A program made the position numbers and the translations under genes. From NCBI RefSeq assembly GCF_965227785.1, contig NZ_OZ245785.1:1550001-1614000 (forward strand): 64,000 nucleotides of DNA, read 5' to 3'. Shown here piece by piece: positions 7,602 to 14,717 of the stretch (position 1 is the stretch's first letter; each line of letters begins with the position of its first letter). This DNA comes from Gracilimonas sp965227785. Its GTDB lineage: Bacteria; Bacteroidota; Rhodothermia; Balneolales; Balneolaceae. A model generated the notes under the pieces. It saw nothing but the letters and a program-made list of their open reading frames with translations. It was not told the DNA's origin and searched no databases.

Positions 7602-7618
7602 GATATCATTATGATATC
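7602..7618. promoter_or_regulatory. Palindromic operator of the toxin-antitoxin pair
   Basis: GATATCATTATGATATC is a perfect 17-bp palindrome with a single central base, 22 bases upstream of the antitoxin start. Position and symmetry fit an RHH antitoxin operator. It also lies in the 150-base region upstream of paaH. Confidence 0.55.
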
Positions 7619-7730
7619 TTTTTTCCTTCTAAATTACAACCCAAAAATTTCCCTCAATTTGCCACGTATTCCGCTTCAGATTCCTTATCTTGGAAGCGAT
7701 TTTTCAGACGATTAACCACGATATTTACTT

Positions 7731-8906
7731 ATGCTTAATAACGATGCGAAGATTGGCGTAGTTGGCGCCGGAACAATGGGAACCGGAATTGCTCAGGTTG
7801 CTGCAACTCAAGGTCACCAGGTTTATTTATACGATGCCTACCCGGAACAACTTGAAAAATCCAAAGCCGGACTGGAAAGCATTCTTGCACGTCAGGTTGA
7901 AAAAGAGCGCATGACTCAGGATGAGGTGGATGGCATCTTAAACCGTATCGAGTTTGTGGATAACATAACCGGTTTCGGGGAATGCGGGTTTGTGATTGAA
8001 GCCATTGTAGAAGACCTTGATGTAAAAAAAGACACATTTTCCCGTCTGGAAGCCATTGTACCCCGAGATTGCGTTCTGGCTTCCAACACTTCTTCTCTCT
8101 CCATTGCCGCTATTTCCTCAGCCCTGAAAAAACCGGAGCGATTTTTAGGTGTCCACTTTTTTAATCCTGCTCCTCTTATGAAGCTGGTTGAAGTAATCCC
8201 CGGCATCGCTACCGATGATACTGTCTTCAAATCAACCAAAGAATTTATCAGAGACTGGGATAAGATCACCGTTTCCGGTAAAGATACTCCAGGCTTTATC
8301 GTAAACCGGGTTGCCCGGCCCTTTTATGGGGAAGCGCTGCGTATTTATGAAGAAGGAATCGCTGACGCTGCAACCATAGATTGGGCGATGAAGGAAATAG
8401 GCGGATTCCGGATGGGGCCGTTTGAGCTTATGGACCTGATCGGGCACGATGTGAATTATGAAGTCACATGCTCAGTATTTGAGGCATTCTACTATGACCC
8501 AAGATTTAAACCTTCTTTTGCCCAAAAGAGAATGGTGGAAGCCGGCTGGTTGGGAAGAAAATCCGGTCGTGGCTTTTACAACTACAAAGAAGGAGCTGAA
8601 AACCCGGAACCAACAACAGATCAAGAACTCGGTGAGAAAATTTTCAACCGAATTCTGACCATGCTCATTAACGAAGCTTGTGATGCGGTATTCATGAACA
8701 TTGCCTCGATTAAAGATGTTGACCTTGCCATGCAAAATGGAGTTAATTACCCCAAAGGGCTCCTGAAGTGGGCTGATGAAATTGGTCTTAAAAATGTTTT
8801 AGATCGAATGACCGCCCTGCAGGTTGAATATCGGGAAGATCGGTACCGGCCTAATCCACTGCTAAAGAAGAAAGTAGCCGAGCAGGAAAGTTTTTACGAG
8901 AAATGA
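7731..8906 (+). CDS. paaH: 3-hydroxyadipyl-CoA dehydrogenase PaaH
   Basis: The 391-residue enzyme oxidises 3-hydroxyadipyl-CoA to 3-oxoadipyl-CoA with NAD. The N-terminal Rossmann motif is GVVGAGTMGTGIAQVAA (9-25). The catalytic-domain segment GVHFFNPAPLMKLVEV lies near residue 140, followed by PGFIVNRVARPFYGEALR. A first C-terminal 3HCDH domain spans about 185-285 and a second about 305-385. It is shorter than the roughly 475-residue enterobacterial PaaH, mainly in the linker, but both helical domains are present. The divergent TA promoter region upstream implies a separate promoter for paaH-I-J-Y-Z. Confidence 0.92.
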   Translation: MLNNDAKIGVVGAGTMGTGIAQVAATQGHQVYLYDAYPEQLEKSKAGLESILARQVEKERMTQDEVDGILNRIEFVDNITGFGECGFVIEAIVEDLDVKKDTFSRLEAIVPRDCVLASNTSSLSIAAISSALKKPERFLGVHFFNPAPLMKLVEVIPGIATDDTVFKSTKEFIRDWDKITVSGKDTPGFIVNRVARPFYGEALRIYEEGIADAATIDWAMKEIGGFRMGPFELMDLIGHDVNYEVTCSVFEAFYYDPRFKPSFAQKRMVEAGWLGRKSGRGFYNYKEGAENPEPTTDQELGEKIFNRILTMLINEACDAVFMNIASIKDVDLAMQNGVNYPKGLLKWADEIGLKNVLDRMTALQVEYREDRYRPNPLLKKKVAEQESFYEK

Positions 8907-8910
8907 GTAG

Positions 8911-8972
8911 TCAGAACTTTGAATACAGAGCTCAGGGATGTTTTATTCTGAGTTCTGATCTCTGAGTTCTGA
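8911..8972. repeat. Intergenic hairpin, CTGAGTTC-type
   Basis: Arms 8911-8935 and 8948-8972 pair at 19 of 25 positions. The right arm contains CTGAGTTCTGA, shared with the 11.3 and 13.9 kb copies. It lies between paaH and paaI. Confidence 0.65.
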
Positions 8973-8990
8973 ATTCCAATAACTACAACC

Positions 8991-9404
8991 ATGAGCAAAG
9001 AAATCAACCCTGTTATAAACCAAATGCTTTCAAACGATCCGTTCTCACAGTGGATGGGTGTCGAAGTATTGGAGTCTGAACCCGGTTATTGTAAGATCTC
9101 AATGAAAATCAGGGAAGAAATGACCAACGGATTCGGTGTTTGTCATGGCGGGATTACCTTTTCATTCGCTGACAGCGCCCTGGCTTTTGCCTCAAATTCC
9201 CGCGGGTCCATATCACTGGCTCTGGAGAACAACATCAACTTCACCAAAAAAATATCGGTTGGGGATGTATTAACAGCAGAAACCGAAGAACTTCAAAACG
9301 GCCGGACAATCGGAGTGTATAAAGTGAAAGTAACCAATCAGAATCTGGATTTGGTCGCCGAGTTCAGAGGCACAGTTTACAGAACAGGTAAGCAGCATGA
9401 ATAA
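8991..9404 (+). CDS. paaI: Phenylacetyl/hydroxyphenylacetyl-CoA thioesterase PaaI
   Basis: This 137-residue hotdog thioesterase has the 4HBT/PaaI active-site helix NGFGVCHGGITFSFADSALA, with HGG and the catalytic Asp near residue 61. The family removes CoA from dead-end or trapped ring-CoA intermediates and so recycles CoA in the pathway. Length is typical (about 140). It lies between paaH and paaJ in the same orientation. Confidence 0.92.
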   Translation: MSKEINPVINQMLSNDPFSQWMGVEVLESEPGYCKISMKIREEMTNGFGVCHGGITFSFADSALAFASNSRGSISLALENNINFTKKISVGDVLTAETEELQNGRTIGVYKVKVTNQNLDLVAEFRGTVYRTGKQHE

Positions 9405-9407
9405 GGA

Positions 9408-9435
9408 AATTCAGAATTTAGAATTCAAAATTTAG
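9408..9435. repeat. Tandem 14-mer AATTCARAATTTAG
   Basis: AATTCAGAATTTAG (9408-9421) is followed directly by AATTCAAAATTTAG (9422-9435), with one mismatch. It occupies almost the whole paaI-paaJ spacer. A related string recurs at 13906-13924. Confidence 0.65.
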
Positions 9436-9441
9436 AATTAT

Positions 9442-10650
9442 ATGTCAGAAGCATACATCATTGACGGAATACGAACTCCCATTGGAAAATTGAAAGGATC
9501 GCTTTCTCCTATCCGGGCCGATGATCTGGCAGCGATTCCTATAAAAGAACTTATTAACCGAAATCCTGAATTAGATCTCGAATCCATTGAAGATGTGATT
9601 TTAGGCTGTGCAAACCAGGCGGGTGAAGACAACCGGAATGTTGCTCGTATGGCTTCACTCTTGGCTGGAATTCCTGTTTCTGTTCCGGGTGAAACCGTGA
9701 ACCGATTATGTGCCTCAGGGATGAGTGCAACAGTAAAAGCCTACCACGCTATCAAAGCCGGCGAGGGAGACGTATTTATTACCGGCGGTGTTGAACACAT
9801 GACCCGAGGACCTATCGTTTTAGGAAAAGGGTCATCCCCTTACTCCGGAACAACTGAAATGCACGATTCCACTTTTGGATGGAGGTTCATCAACCCGAAA
9901 ATGGAAGAAATGTACGGTACGGATGGTATGGGTATGACTGCGGAGAACGTAGTAGAGATGCATAAAATCAACCGGGAAGATCAGGACAAATTTGCTGCCT
10001 GGAGTCAACAAAAAGCCGGAGCAGCCCGAGATTCAGGACGATTGGCTAAGGAAATCGTCCCCGTTGAAATCCCTCAGAGAAAAAGAGACCCCATTCTTTT
10101 TGAACACGATGAGTTTATGCGACCGGATACCACGGCTGAAATACTGGCTAAACTTCGCCCGGCCTTCAGGAAAGACGGAACTGTGACGGCCGGAAATGCA
10201 TCGGGGCTGAATGATGGAGCCGGAGCTTTACTGGTTGCTTCCGATCAAGCTGTGAAGGACTTTGGGTTCAAGCCAAAGGCCCGGATTGTCGCCCATGCGG
10301 TTTCAGGTATTGAACCAAGAATTATGGGACTTGGACCAGTGGAAGCCGCACGAAAAGTATTAAAACGTACGGGCATGAAGTTGGACGACATGGATGTCAT
10401 CGAATTAAACGAAGCATTTGCCGGTCAATCTTTGGGCGTAACCCGAATGCTGAAAATGGATGACGATGATTCCCGACTTAACCCAAACGGTGGTGCCATT
10501 GCTTTGGGCCATCCATTGGGAATGACCGGTCAGCGATTATTGCAAACAGCTACCGTCGAACTCCATGAAAAAGATTCCCACAAATATGCTTTATGCATGC
10601 TATGCGTAGGAGTTGGACAGGGAATGGCGGTGATACTGGAAAAAGTATAA
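9442..10650 (+). CDS. paaJ: 3-oxoadipyl-CoA thiolase PaaJ
   Basis: The 402-residue thiolase cleaves 3-oxoadipyl-CoA to succinyl-CoA and acetyl-CoA and, in this pathway, also 3-oxo-5,6-dehydrosuberyl-CoA. The nucleophilic Cys90 is in VNRLCASGMSA. NEAFAGQ, GGAIALGHPLGMTG (catalytic His) and CMLCVGVGQG (second Cys) follow in family order. The adipyl assignment rather than general acetyl-CoA thiolase rests on the paa neighbourhood. Confidence 0.92.
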   Translation: MSEAYIIDGIRTPIGKLKGSLSPIRADDLAAIPIKELINRNPELDLESIEDVILGCANQAGEDNRNVARMASLLAGIPVSVPGETVNRLCASGMSATVKAYHAIKAGEGDVFITGGVEHMTRGPIVLGKGSSPYSGTTEMHDSTFGWRFINPKMEEMYGTDGMGMTAENVVEMHKINREDQDKFAAWSQQKAGAARDSGRLAKEIVPVEIPQRKRDPILFEHDEFMRPDTTAEILAKLRPAFRKDGTVTAGNASGLNDGAGALLVASDQAVKDFGFKPKARIVAHAVSGIEPRIMGLGPVEAARKVLKRTGMKLDDMDVIELNEAFAGQSLGVTRMLKMDDDDSRLNPNGGAIALGHPLGMTGQRLLQTATVELHEKDSHKYALCMLCVGVGQGMAVILEKV

Positions 10651-10657
10651 TCGTAAT

Positions 10658-10692
10658 TTCGTTATTCGTTAATGGATTTAACGAATAACGAA
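10658..10692. repeat. Intergenic hairpin, TTCGTTATTCGTTAA word
   Basis: A perfect 15-bp stem (10658-10672 with 10678-10692) with a 5-base loop lies between paaJ and paaY. A further partial copy of the word continues to about 10706, immediately before the paaY ATG, so the hairpin could affect paaY translation. Confidence 0.75.
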
Positions 10693-10707
10693 TAACCATT
10701 AACGAAC

Positions 10708-11325
10708 ATGATTTACGAATTTAACGGATATAAGCCGGTCGTCCATAAATCGGCATTTGTGCATCCTCAGGCTGCGGTCACAGGGAATGTGATTATTGGA
10801 AAAGATGTGTATATAGGCCCCGGAGCAGCAATCCGTGGTGATTGGGGTAAAATCGTAATCGAAGACGGATGCAACGTTCAGGAAAATTGCACCATTCACA
10901 TGTTTCCCGGTATTACGGTTACCCTTGAAGAAAGTGCCCATGTTGGTCATGGTGCCATCATTCATGGAGCACACCTTGGTAAAAACTGTCTGATTGGGAT
11001 GAATGCGGTTATCATGGACAATGTGAAGGTTGGCAAGGAAAGTATCGTTGGAGCTTTAGCATTTGTGCCCGAAGGAATGGAAATTCCGAATCGTAAACTG
11101 GTTGTTGGCAATCCGGCTAAAATTCTGAAAGATGTTTCGGACGAAATGGCCGCCTGGAAATCAAAAGGAACTGAATTATACCAACAACTCCCGGGAGAAC
11201 TTCATGAAAGCCTGAAAGAGTGTGAACCGCTCAGGGAAGTCCCTAAGGATCTGGAAGATCAAAAGATGGGATATGAAACCTGGGGAAACGAGAAAACAGA
11301 ATTTGGAACACAGAACTCAGAATAG
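10708..11325 (+). CDS. paaY: PaaY-like hexapeptide-repeat thioesterase / gamma-carbonic-anhydrase-family protein
   Basis: The 205-residue protein has a left-handed beta-helix of hexapeptide repeats (about residues 13-125: VTGNVIIGKDVYIGPGAAI and so on). The histidines in NCTIHMF, AHVGHGAIIHGAH would bind metal, as in gamma-class carbonic anhydrases. PaaY in other bacteria is a thioesterase that protects the pathway from tropone-type or CoA-trapping by-products. The last residues (about NSE and the stop) fall in the left arm of the next intergenic hairpin, so the C-terminal tail may be repeat-derived. Confidence 0.88.
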   Translation: MIYEFNGYKPVVHKSAFVHPQAAVTGNVIIGKDVYIGPGAAIRGDWGKIVIEDGCNVQENCTIHMFPGITVTLEESAHVGHGAIIHGAHLGKNCLIGMNAVIMDNVKVGKESIVGALAFVPEGMEIPNRKLVVGNPAKILKDVSDEMAAWKSKGTELYQQLPGELHESLKECEPLREVPKDLEDQKMGYETWGNEKTEFGTQNSE

Positions 11326-11354
11326 AATCGTCGTGGTTCTGAATTCTGAGTTCT
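11312..11354. repeat. Intergenic hairpin, CTGAGTTC-type, overlapping paaY stop
   Basis: The perfect 12-bp arms AGAACTCAGAAT (11312-11323) and ATTCTGAGTTCT (11343-11354) flank the paaY stop at 11323-11325. The copy lies between paaY and paaZ. Confidence 0.72.
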
Positions 11355-11382
11355 TAATTCTATTATTTTCAAGGAAAAAAAT

Positions 11383-13422
11383 ATGATTAAAGTACAAAGC
11401 TATATACAAGGTGAGTGGTTAGCCAACGGCAATGAAACCGACCTGATCAGTGCCGTAACAAACGAGCCGGTCGCCCAGATGGTAGAGGCGGATATTGATT
11501 ACAAAGAGGCCCTTGAATATGCACGTACTGTCGGCGGACCCAAGCTTCGAGAAATGACCATTCATGAACGCGCTTTTGCCATTAAGTTTCTTGGTAAATA
11601 CCTAATGGAGCGAAAGGAAAAATATTATGAAATTTCTTCGCATACAGGAGCTACTCGTCAGGATTCATGGATCGACATTGAAGGTGGGCTGATCACCGCT
11701 TTTGGTATTTCCAGTAAATCACGGCGAGAACTTTCAGATCTGCCCTGGCACGTGGAAGGTAATACCGAACGGCTTTCCCGAAAAGGCTCTTTTATGGGGC
11801 AGCATATTTGTGTTCCCCGCCATGGAGTAGCTGTTCACATTAATGCCTTTAACTTCCCGGTTTGGGGGATGCTCGAAAAGCTGGCTCCGGCTATTATTTC
11901 CGGAATGCCGGTTATTGTAAAACCCTCTCCAATTGGCTCCTATCTGGCTTGGGAGGTTTTCAAGGATATGATTGAATCTGAAATTCTTCCTGAAGGCACC
12001 ATACAATACATCGCTGCCGACAAACCCGGTGATTTGCTGGATCACTTGATCAGCCAGGATACGGTTGCTTTCACCGGCTCTGCTTCAACAGGCAGAAAAT
12101 TAAAGGCTCATCCTAACATCATCGCTAACAATGTGCCTTTTAATCTGGAAGCGGATTCTCTGAACTGCTCTATTCTTGGGAAAGACGTAACGCCCGATAT
12201 GGAGGAGTTTGATCTCTTCATTAAAGAGGTGGTCAGGGAAATGACGGTTAAAACCGGGCAAAAATGTACTGCTATCCGCCGGACTATCATCCCAAGAGAC
12301 ATGATCATTGAAGTAACCAATGCTCTCTCAGAAAGGCTTGATAAAATCACTATTGGAGACCCCTCCAACAAAGAAAACAGAATGGGGCCATTGGCCAGCA
12401 CATTACAACGCGAACGATTTGATGAGCAGTTTCAAAAACTGGAAGATGGATTACATGTGGTATATTCAGGGGACTCCTCAGACGGAGCTTACACCTCCCC
12501 AAAAGTGTTATTAGCCCATCAGTCTTACGATGGCGACGACATGCACCATATTGAAGCATTCGGGCCACTCACCACCGTGATGGCTTACGACACTACCGAA
12601 GAAGCCATTAACATAGCTAATATGGCAAATGGAGCATTGGTGGGTTCCCTTTTTACCGCTGATGATGAAATTGCACACAAAGTTGCCTTGGGATGTGCCC
12701 CTTATCATGGTCGGTTTATGGTTATTAATCGTAATTCTGCTGAGGAGTCAACAGGACATGGTTCACCTATTGCTTCACTTGTTCACGGCGGACCCGGACA
12801 TGCCGGCGGTGGTGAAGAATTGGGAGGAGCCCGGGCAGTGCTTCATAATATGCAACGGGTAGCCTTACAAGGTTCACCTACCACGCTTCGGAATATAGTA
12901 AAGCAACATATCAAAGGAGCGGAAACGGAGGAATCGGATAAGCATCCTTTCCAGAAATACTTTGAGGAGCTGAAGATTGGTGAAGCGTTAACCACCGAAA
13001 AGCGTACCGTCACAGAAAAAGACGTTGAGGAATTCGCTGACTTGAGTGGAGATCATTTTTATGCACACACCGATCCTGAAGCCGCTTCTCGTTCTTTGTT
13101 CGGGAAGATTGTAGCCCATGGTTATTTCGTGCTTTCAGCAACTGCCGGTTTATTTGTAGATCCTGATGAAGGTCCGGTAATGCTGAATTATGGACTGGAA
13201 AATCTGCGGTTTGTTGCTCCGGTTGCTCCCGGCGATACCATCCAGGCAAAGTTAATTCTGAAAAGAAAGAACGTCCGTCAGCAAAAGAAGGATGACCCAT
13301 TCCCATTCGGAGTGGTGTACTGGGATGTCGAAGTAACGAATCAGGAGGATGTCATCGTTGCCGAATACACCATTTTGACCCTGATGAAGCGAAAGCATAA
13401 GCTGGATATAGATGAAGGGTAG
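11383..13422 (+). CDS. paaZ: Bifunctional oxepin-CoA hydrolase / semialdehyde dehydrogenase PaaZ
   Basis: The 679-residue fusion opens the oxepin ring and oxidises the resulting aldehyde. The N-terminal aldehyde dehydrogenase domain (about 1-510) has the general base Glu in FNLEADSLN and the nucleophile Cys in KTGQKCTAIRR near residue 290. The C-terminal MaoC-type hydratase domain (about 525-679) has the D-x5-H motif in DLSGDHFYAHTDPEAA and a following GKIVAHGYFVLS. Both halves retain their catalytic residues and length is normal for the family (about 680). A good GGA-rich ribosome site precedes the ATG. Confidence 0.96.
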   Translation: MIKVQSYIQGEWLANGNETDLISAVTNEPVAQMVEADIDYKEALEYARTVGGPKLREMTIHERAFAIKFLGKYLMERKEKYYEISSHTGATRQDSWIDIEGGLITAFGISSKSRRELSDLPWHVEGNTERLSRKGSFMGQHICVPRHGVAVHINAFNFPVWGMLEKLAPAIISGMPVIVKPSPIGSYLAWEVFKDMIESEILPEGTIQYIAADKPGDLLDHLISQDTVAFTGSASTGRKLKAHPNIIANNVPFNLEADSLNCSILGKDVTPDMEEFDLFIKEVVREMTVKTGQKCTAIRRTIIPRDMIIEVTNALSERLDKITIGDPSNKENRMGPLASTLQRERFDEQFQKLEDGLHVVYSGDSSDGAYTSPKVLLAHQSYDGDDMHHIEAFGPLTTVMAYDTTEEAINIANMANGALVGSLFTADDEIAHKVALGCAPYHGRFMVINRNSAEESTGHGSPIASLVHGGPGHAGGGEELGGARAVLHNMQRVALQGSPTTLRNIVKQHIKGAETEESDKHPFQKYFEELKIGEALTTEKRTVTEKDVEEFADLSGDHFYAHTDPEAASRSLFGKIVAHGYFVLSATAGLFVDPDEGPVMLNYGLENLRFVAPVAPGDTIQAKLILKRKNVRQQKKDDPFPFGVVYWDVEVTNQEDVIVAEYTILTLMKRKHKLDIDEG

Positions 13423-13467
13423 GAAAAAAGTTTGTAAGGTTTTTAATTCTTGAAGCTCTAACTGGTA

Positions 13468-13498
13468 TAGAATTCAGTAGTCAGGATTCTGAAATCAG
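13468..13498. repeat. Left arm of inverted repeat bracketing a four-helix-bundle ORF
   Basis: TAGAATTCA (13468-13476) and GGATTCTGAAATCAG (13484-13498) are mirrored on the other side of the S23-type ORF at 13906-13914 (9 of 9) and 13880-13894 (13 of 15). The words belong to the CTGAGTTC family found ORF-less elsewhere in the paa cluster. Confidence 0.65.
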
Positions 13499-13517
13499 AA
13501 TTTAAAAAGTTTGAATT

Positions 13518-13883
13518 ATGCGAAAACCAGCAAAAACATTTCAAGACTTATTGGTATGGCAAAAAGCACATCAATTTGTTCTGGAGGCTTACAAGTACAC
13601 TAATGAGTTTCCAAAACAAGAACTATATGGTCTAACTTCTCAGTTTAGAAGAGCCAGTATCTCAATTGCCGCAAACATAGCTGAAGGATTTAAAAAGCGT
13701 GGCAGAAAAGATACTCTCAGATTTTTAAACATCTCTCATGGATCTTTGGAAGAGTGCAGATATTACATAATTCTTTCTAATGACTTAGGTTATGGAGAAA
13801 CTGAAAAACTAAAAGATATCCTTCAAGAAGTAAGTAAATTATTAGCCGGATATACTAAGGCTATTCAGAATTCTGTTTCCTGA
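13518..13883 (+). CDS. Four-helix-bundle protein (S23 / 23S rRNA-IVP family)
   Basis: This 121-residue protein matches the S23/IVP family: FQDLLVWQKAHQFVLEAYK at the N terminus (8-26), LTSQFRRASISIAANIAEGF (about 39-58) and RKDTLRFLNISHGSLEECRYYI (about 63-84), which are the diagnostic helices. Family members are encoded inside 23S rRNA intervening sequences in some bacteria, and the related Avd protein serves diversity-generating retroelements; the general function is unknown. It interrupts the paa operon and lies between arms of an imperfect inverted repeat. Its last codons (AIQNSVS) are within the right repeat. A second family member is at 26500. Confidence 0.85.
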   Translation: MRKPAKTFQDLLVWQKAHQFVLEAYKYTNEFPKQELYGLTSQFRRASISIAANIAEGFKKRGRKDTLRFLNISHGSLEECRYYIILSNDLGYGETEKLKDILQEVSKLLAGYTKAIQNSVS

Positions 13884-13914
13884 GTTCTGAATCCTATCTT
13901 AATAATGAATTCTA
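13880..13914. repeat. Right arm of inverted repeat bracketing a four-helix-bundle ORF
   Basis: CTGAGTTCTGAATCC (13880-13894) and TGAATTCTA (13906-13914) are the complement of the left arm at 13468-13498. The stop codon of the S23-type gene lies in this arm. Confidence 0.65.
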
Positions 13915-13932
13915 AATTTTGAATTACTAAAA

Positions 13933-14697
13933 ATGTCAGAACAAAACGGAGCAGTCAACCTTACCATCAACAACAACATTGGAACTATCGAGTTCTATCA
14001 TCCTAAAGGGAATTCACTTCCGGGGGCTATTCTAAGAAAGCTGGCTAAGACCATTACCGAAGCTGGCGAGAATGATGACATTAAGGTGCTTATCATTCAA
14101 AGTCGTGGGGACGGAGCTTTTTGCGCCGGTGCCTCTTTTGACGAGCTCATTGCCATCGATGACTATGACACTGGAAAAGAGTTCTTTATGGGATTTGCCC
14201 TGGTTTTAAATGCTATGCGTACCTGCCCGAAGCTTATCATCGTTCGTGTGCATGGCAAAACCGTGGGAGGTGGTGTTGGTATTGCAGCAGCGGGAGACTA
14301 TACCTTTGCTGAAGAAAAAGCGGATATTAAACTGAGCGAACTGGCGCTGGGTATTGGCCCATTTGTGGTTGGCCCGGCCGTAGAACGAAAAGTTGGCAAA
14401 AGTGCCTTCTCTGCCCTTTCCATTGATGCCACTAACTGGTATGATGCCGAATGGGCCCTTGAGAATGGTTTGTTCAACAAAATTTTCGACTCTACCTACG
14501 ATCTGGATCAAGCCGTCAGAGCATTGGCTCAGGAATTAGCTAAAAGCAGCCCCGAGGCTATGAAAAACCTGAAAGCCGTTCTCTGGAAAGGAACTGAAGA
14601 TTGGGATTTACTGCTTGAACAGCGCGCTGAAATCAGTGGACGATTAGTACTTTCTGATTTCACCAAAAACTTTATCAAGAAGTTCAAATCAAGATAA
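13933..14697 (+). CDS. Enoyl-CoA hydratase/isomerase family protein, possible PaaF
   Basis: The 254-residue crotonase has both oxyanion-hole segments (FCAGASFDEL near residue 62 and VGGGVGIAAAGD near 112) and a SELALGIGP segment where one catalytic Glu of hydratases normally lies. The second catalytic acid is not obvious. The pathway needs a 2,3-dehydroadipyl-CoA hydratase (PaaF), and this is the only remaining crotonase in the cluster, so that role is the best guess. Divergence from canonical hydratases keeps the call open. It ends convergently with the sensor kinase gene, 20 bases apart. Confidence 0.7.
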   Translation: MSEQNGAVNLTINNNIGTIEFYHPKGNSLPGAILRKLAKTITEAGENDDIKVLIIQSRGDGAFCAGASFDELIAIDDYDTGKEFFMGFALVLNAMRTCPKLIIVRVHGKTVGGGVGIAAAGDYTFAEEKADIKLSELALGIGPFVVGPAVERKVGKSAFSALSIDATNWYDAEWALENGLFNKIFDSTYDLDQAVRALAQELAKSSPEAMKNLKAVLWKGTEDWDLLLEQRAEISGRLVLSDFTKNFIKKFKSR

Positions 14698-14717
14698 AGC
14701 AGCAAGCTTCGTAAAGC

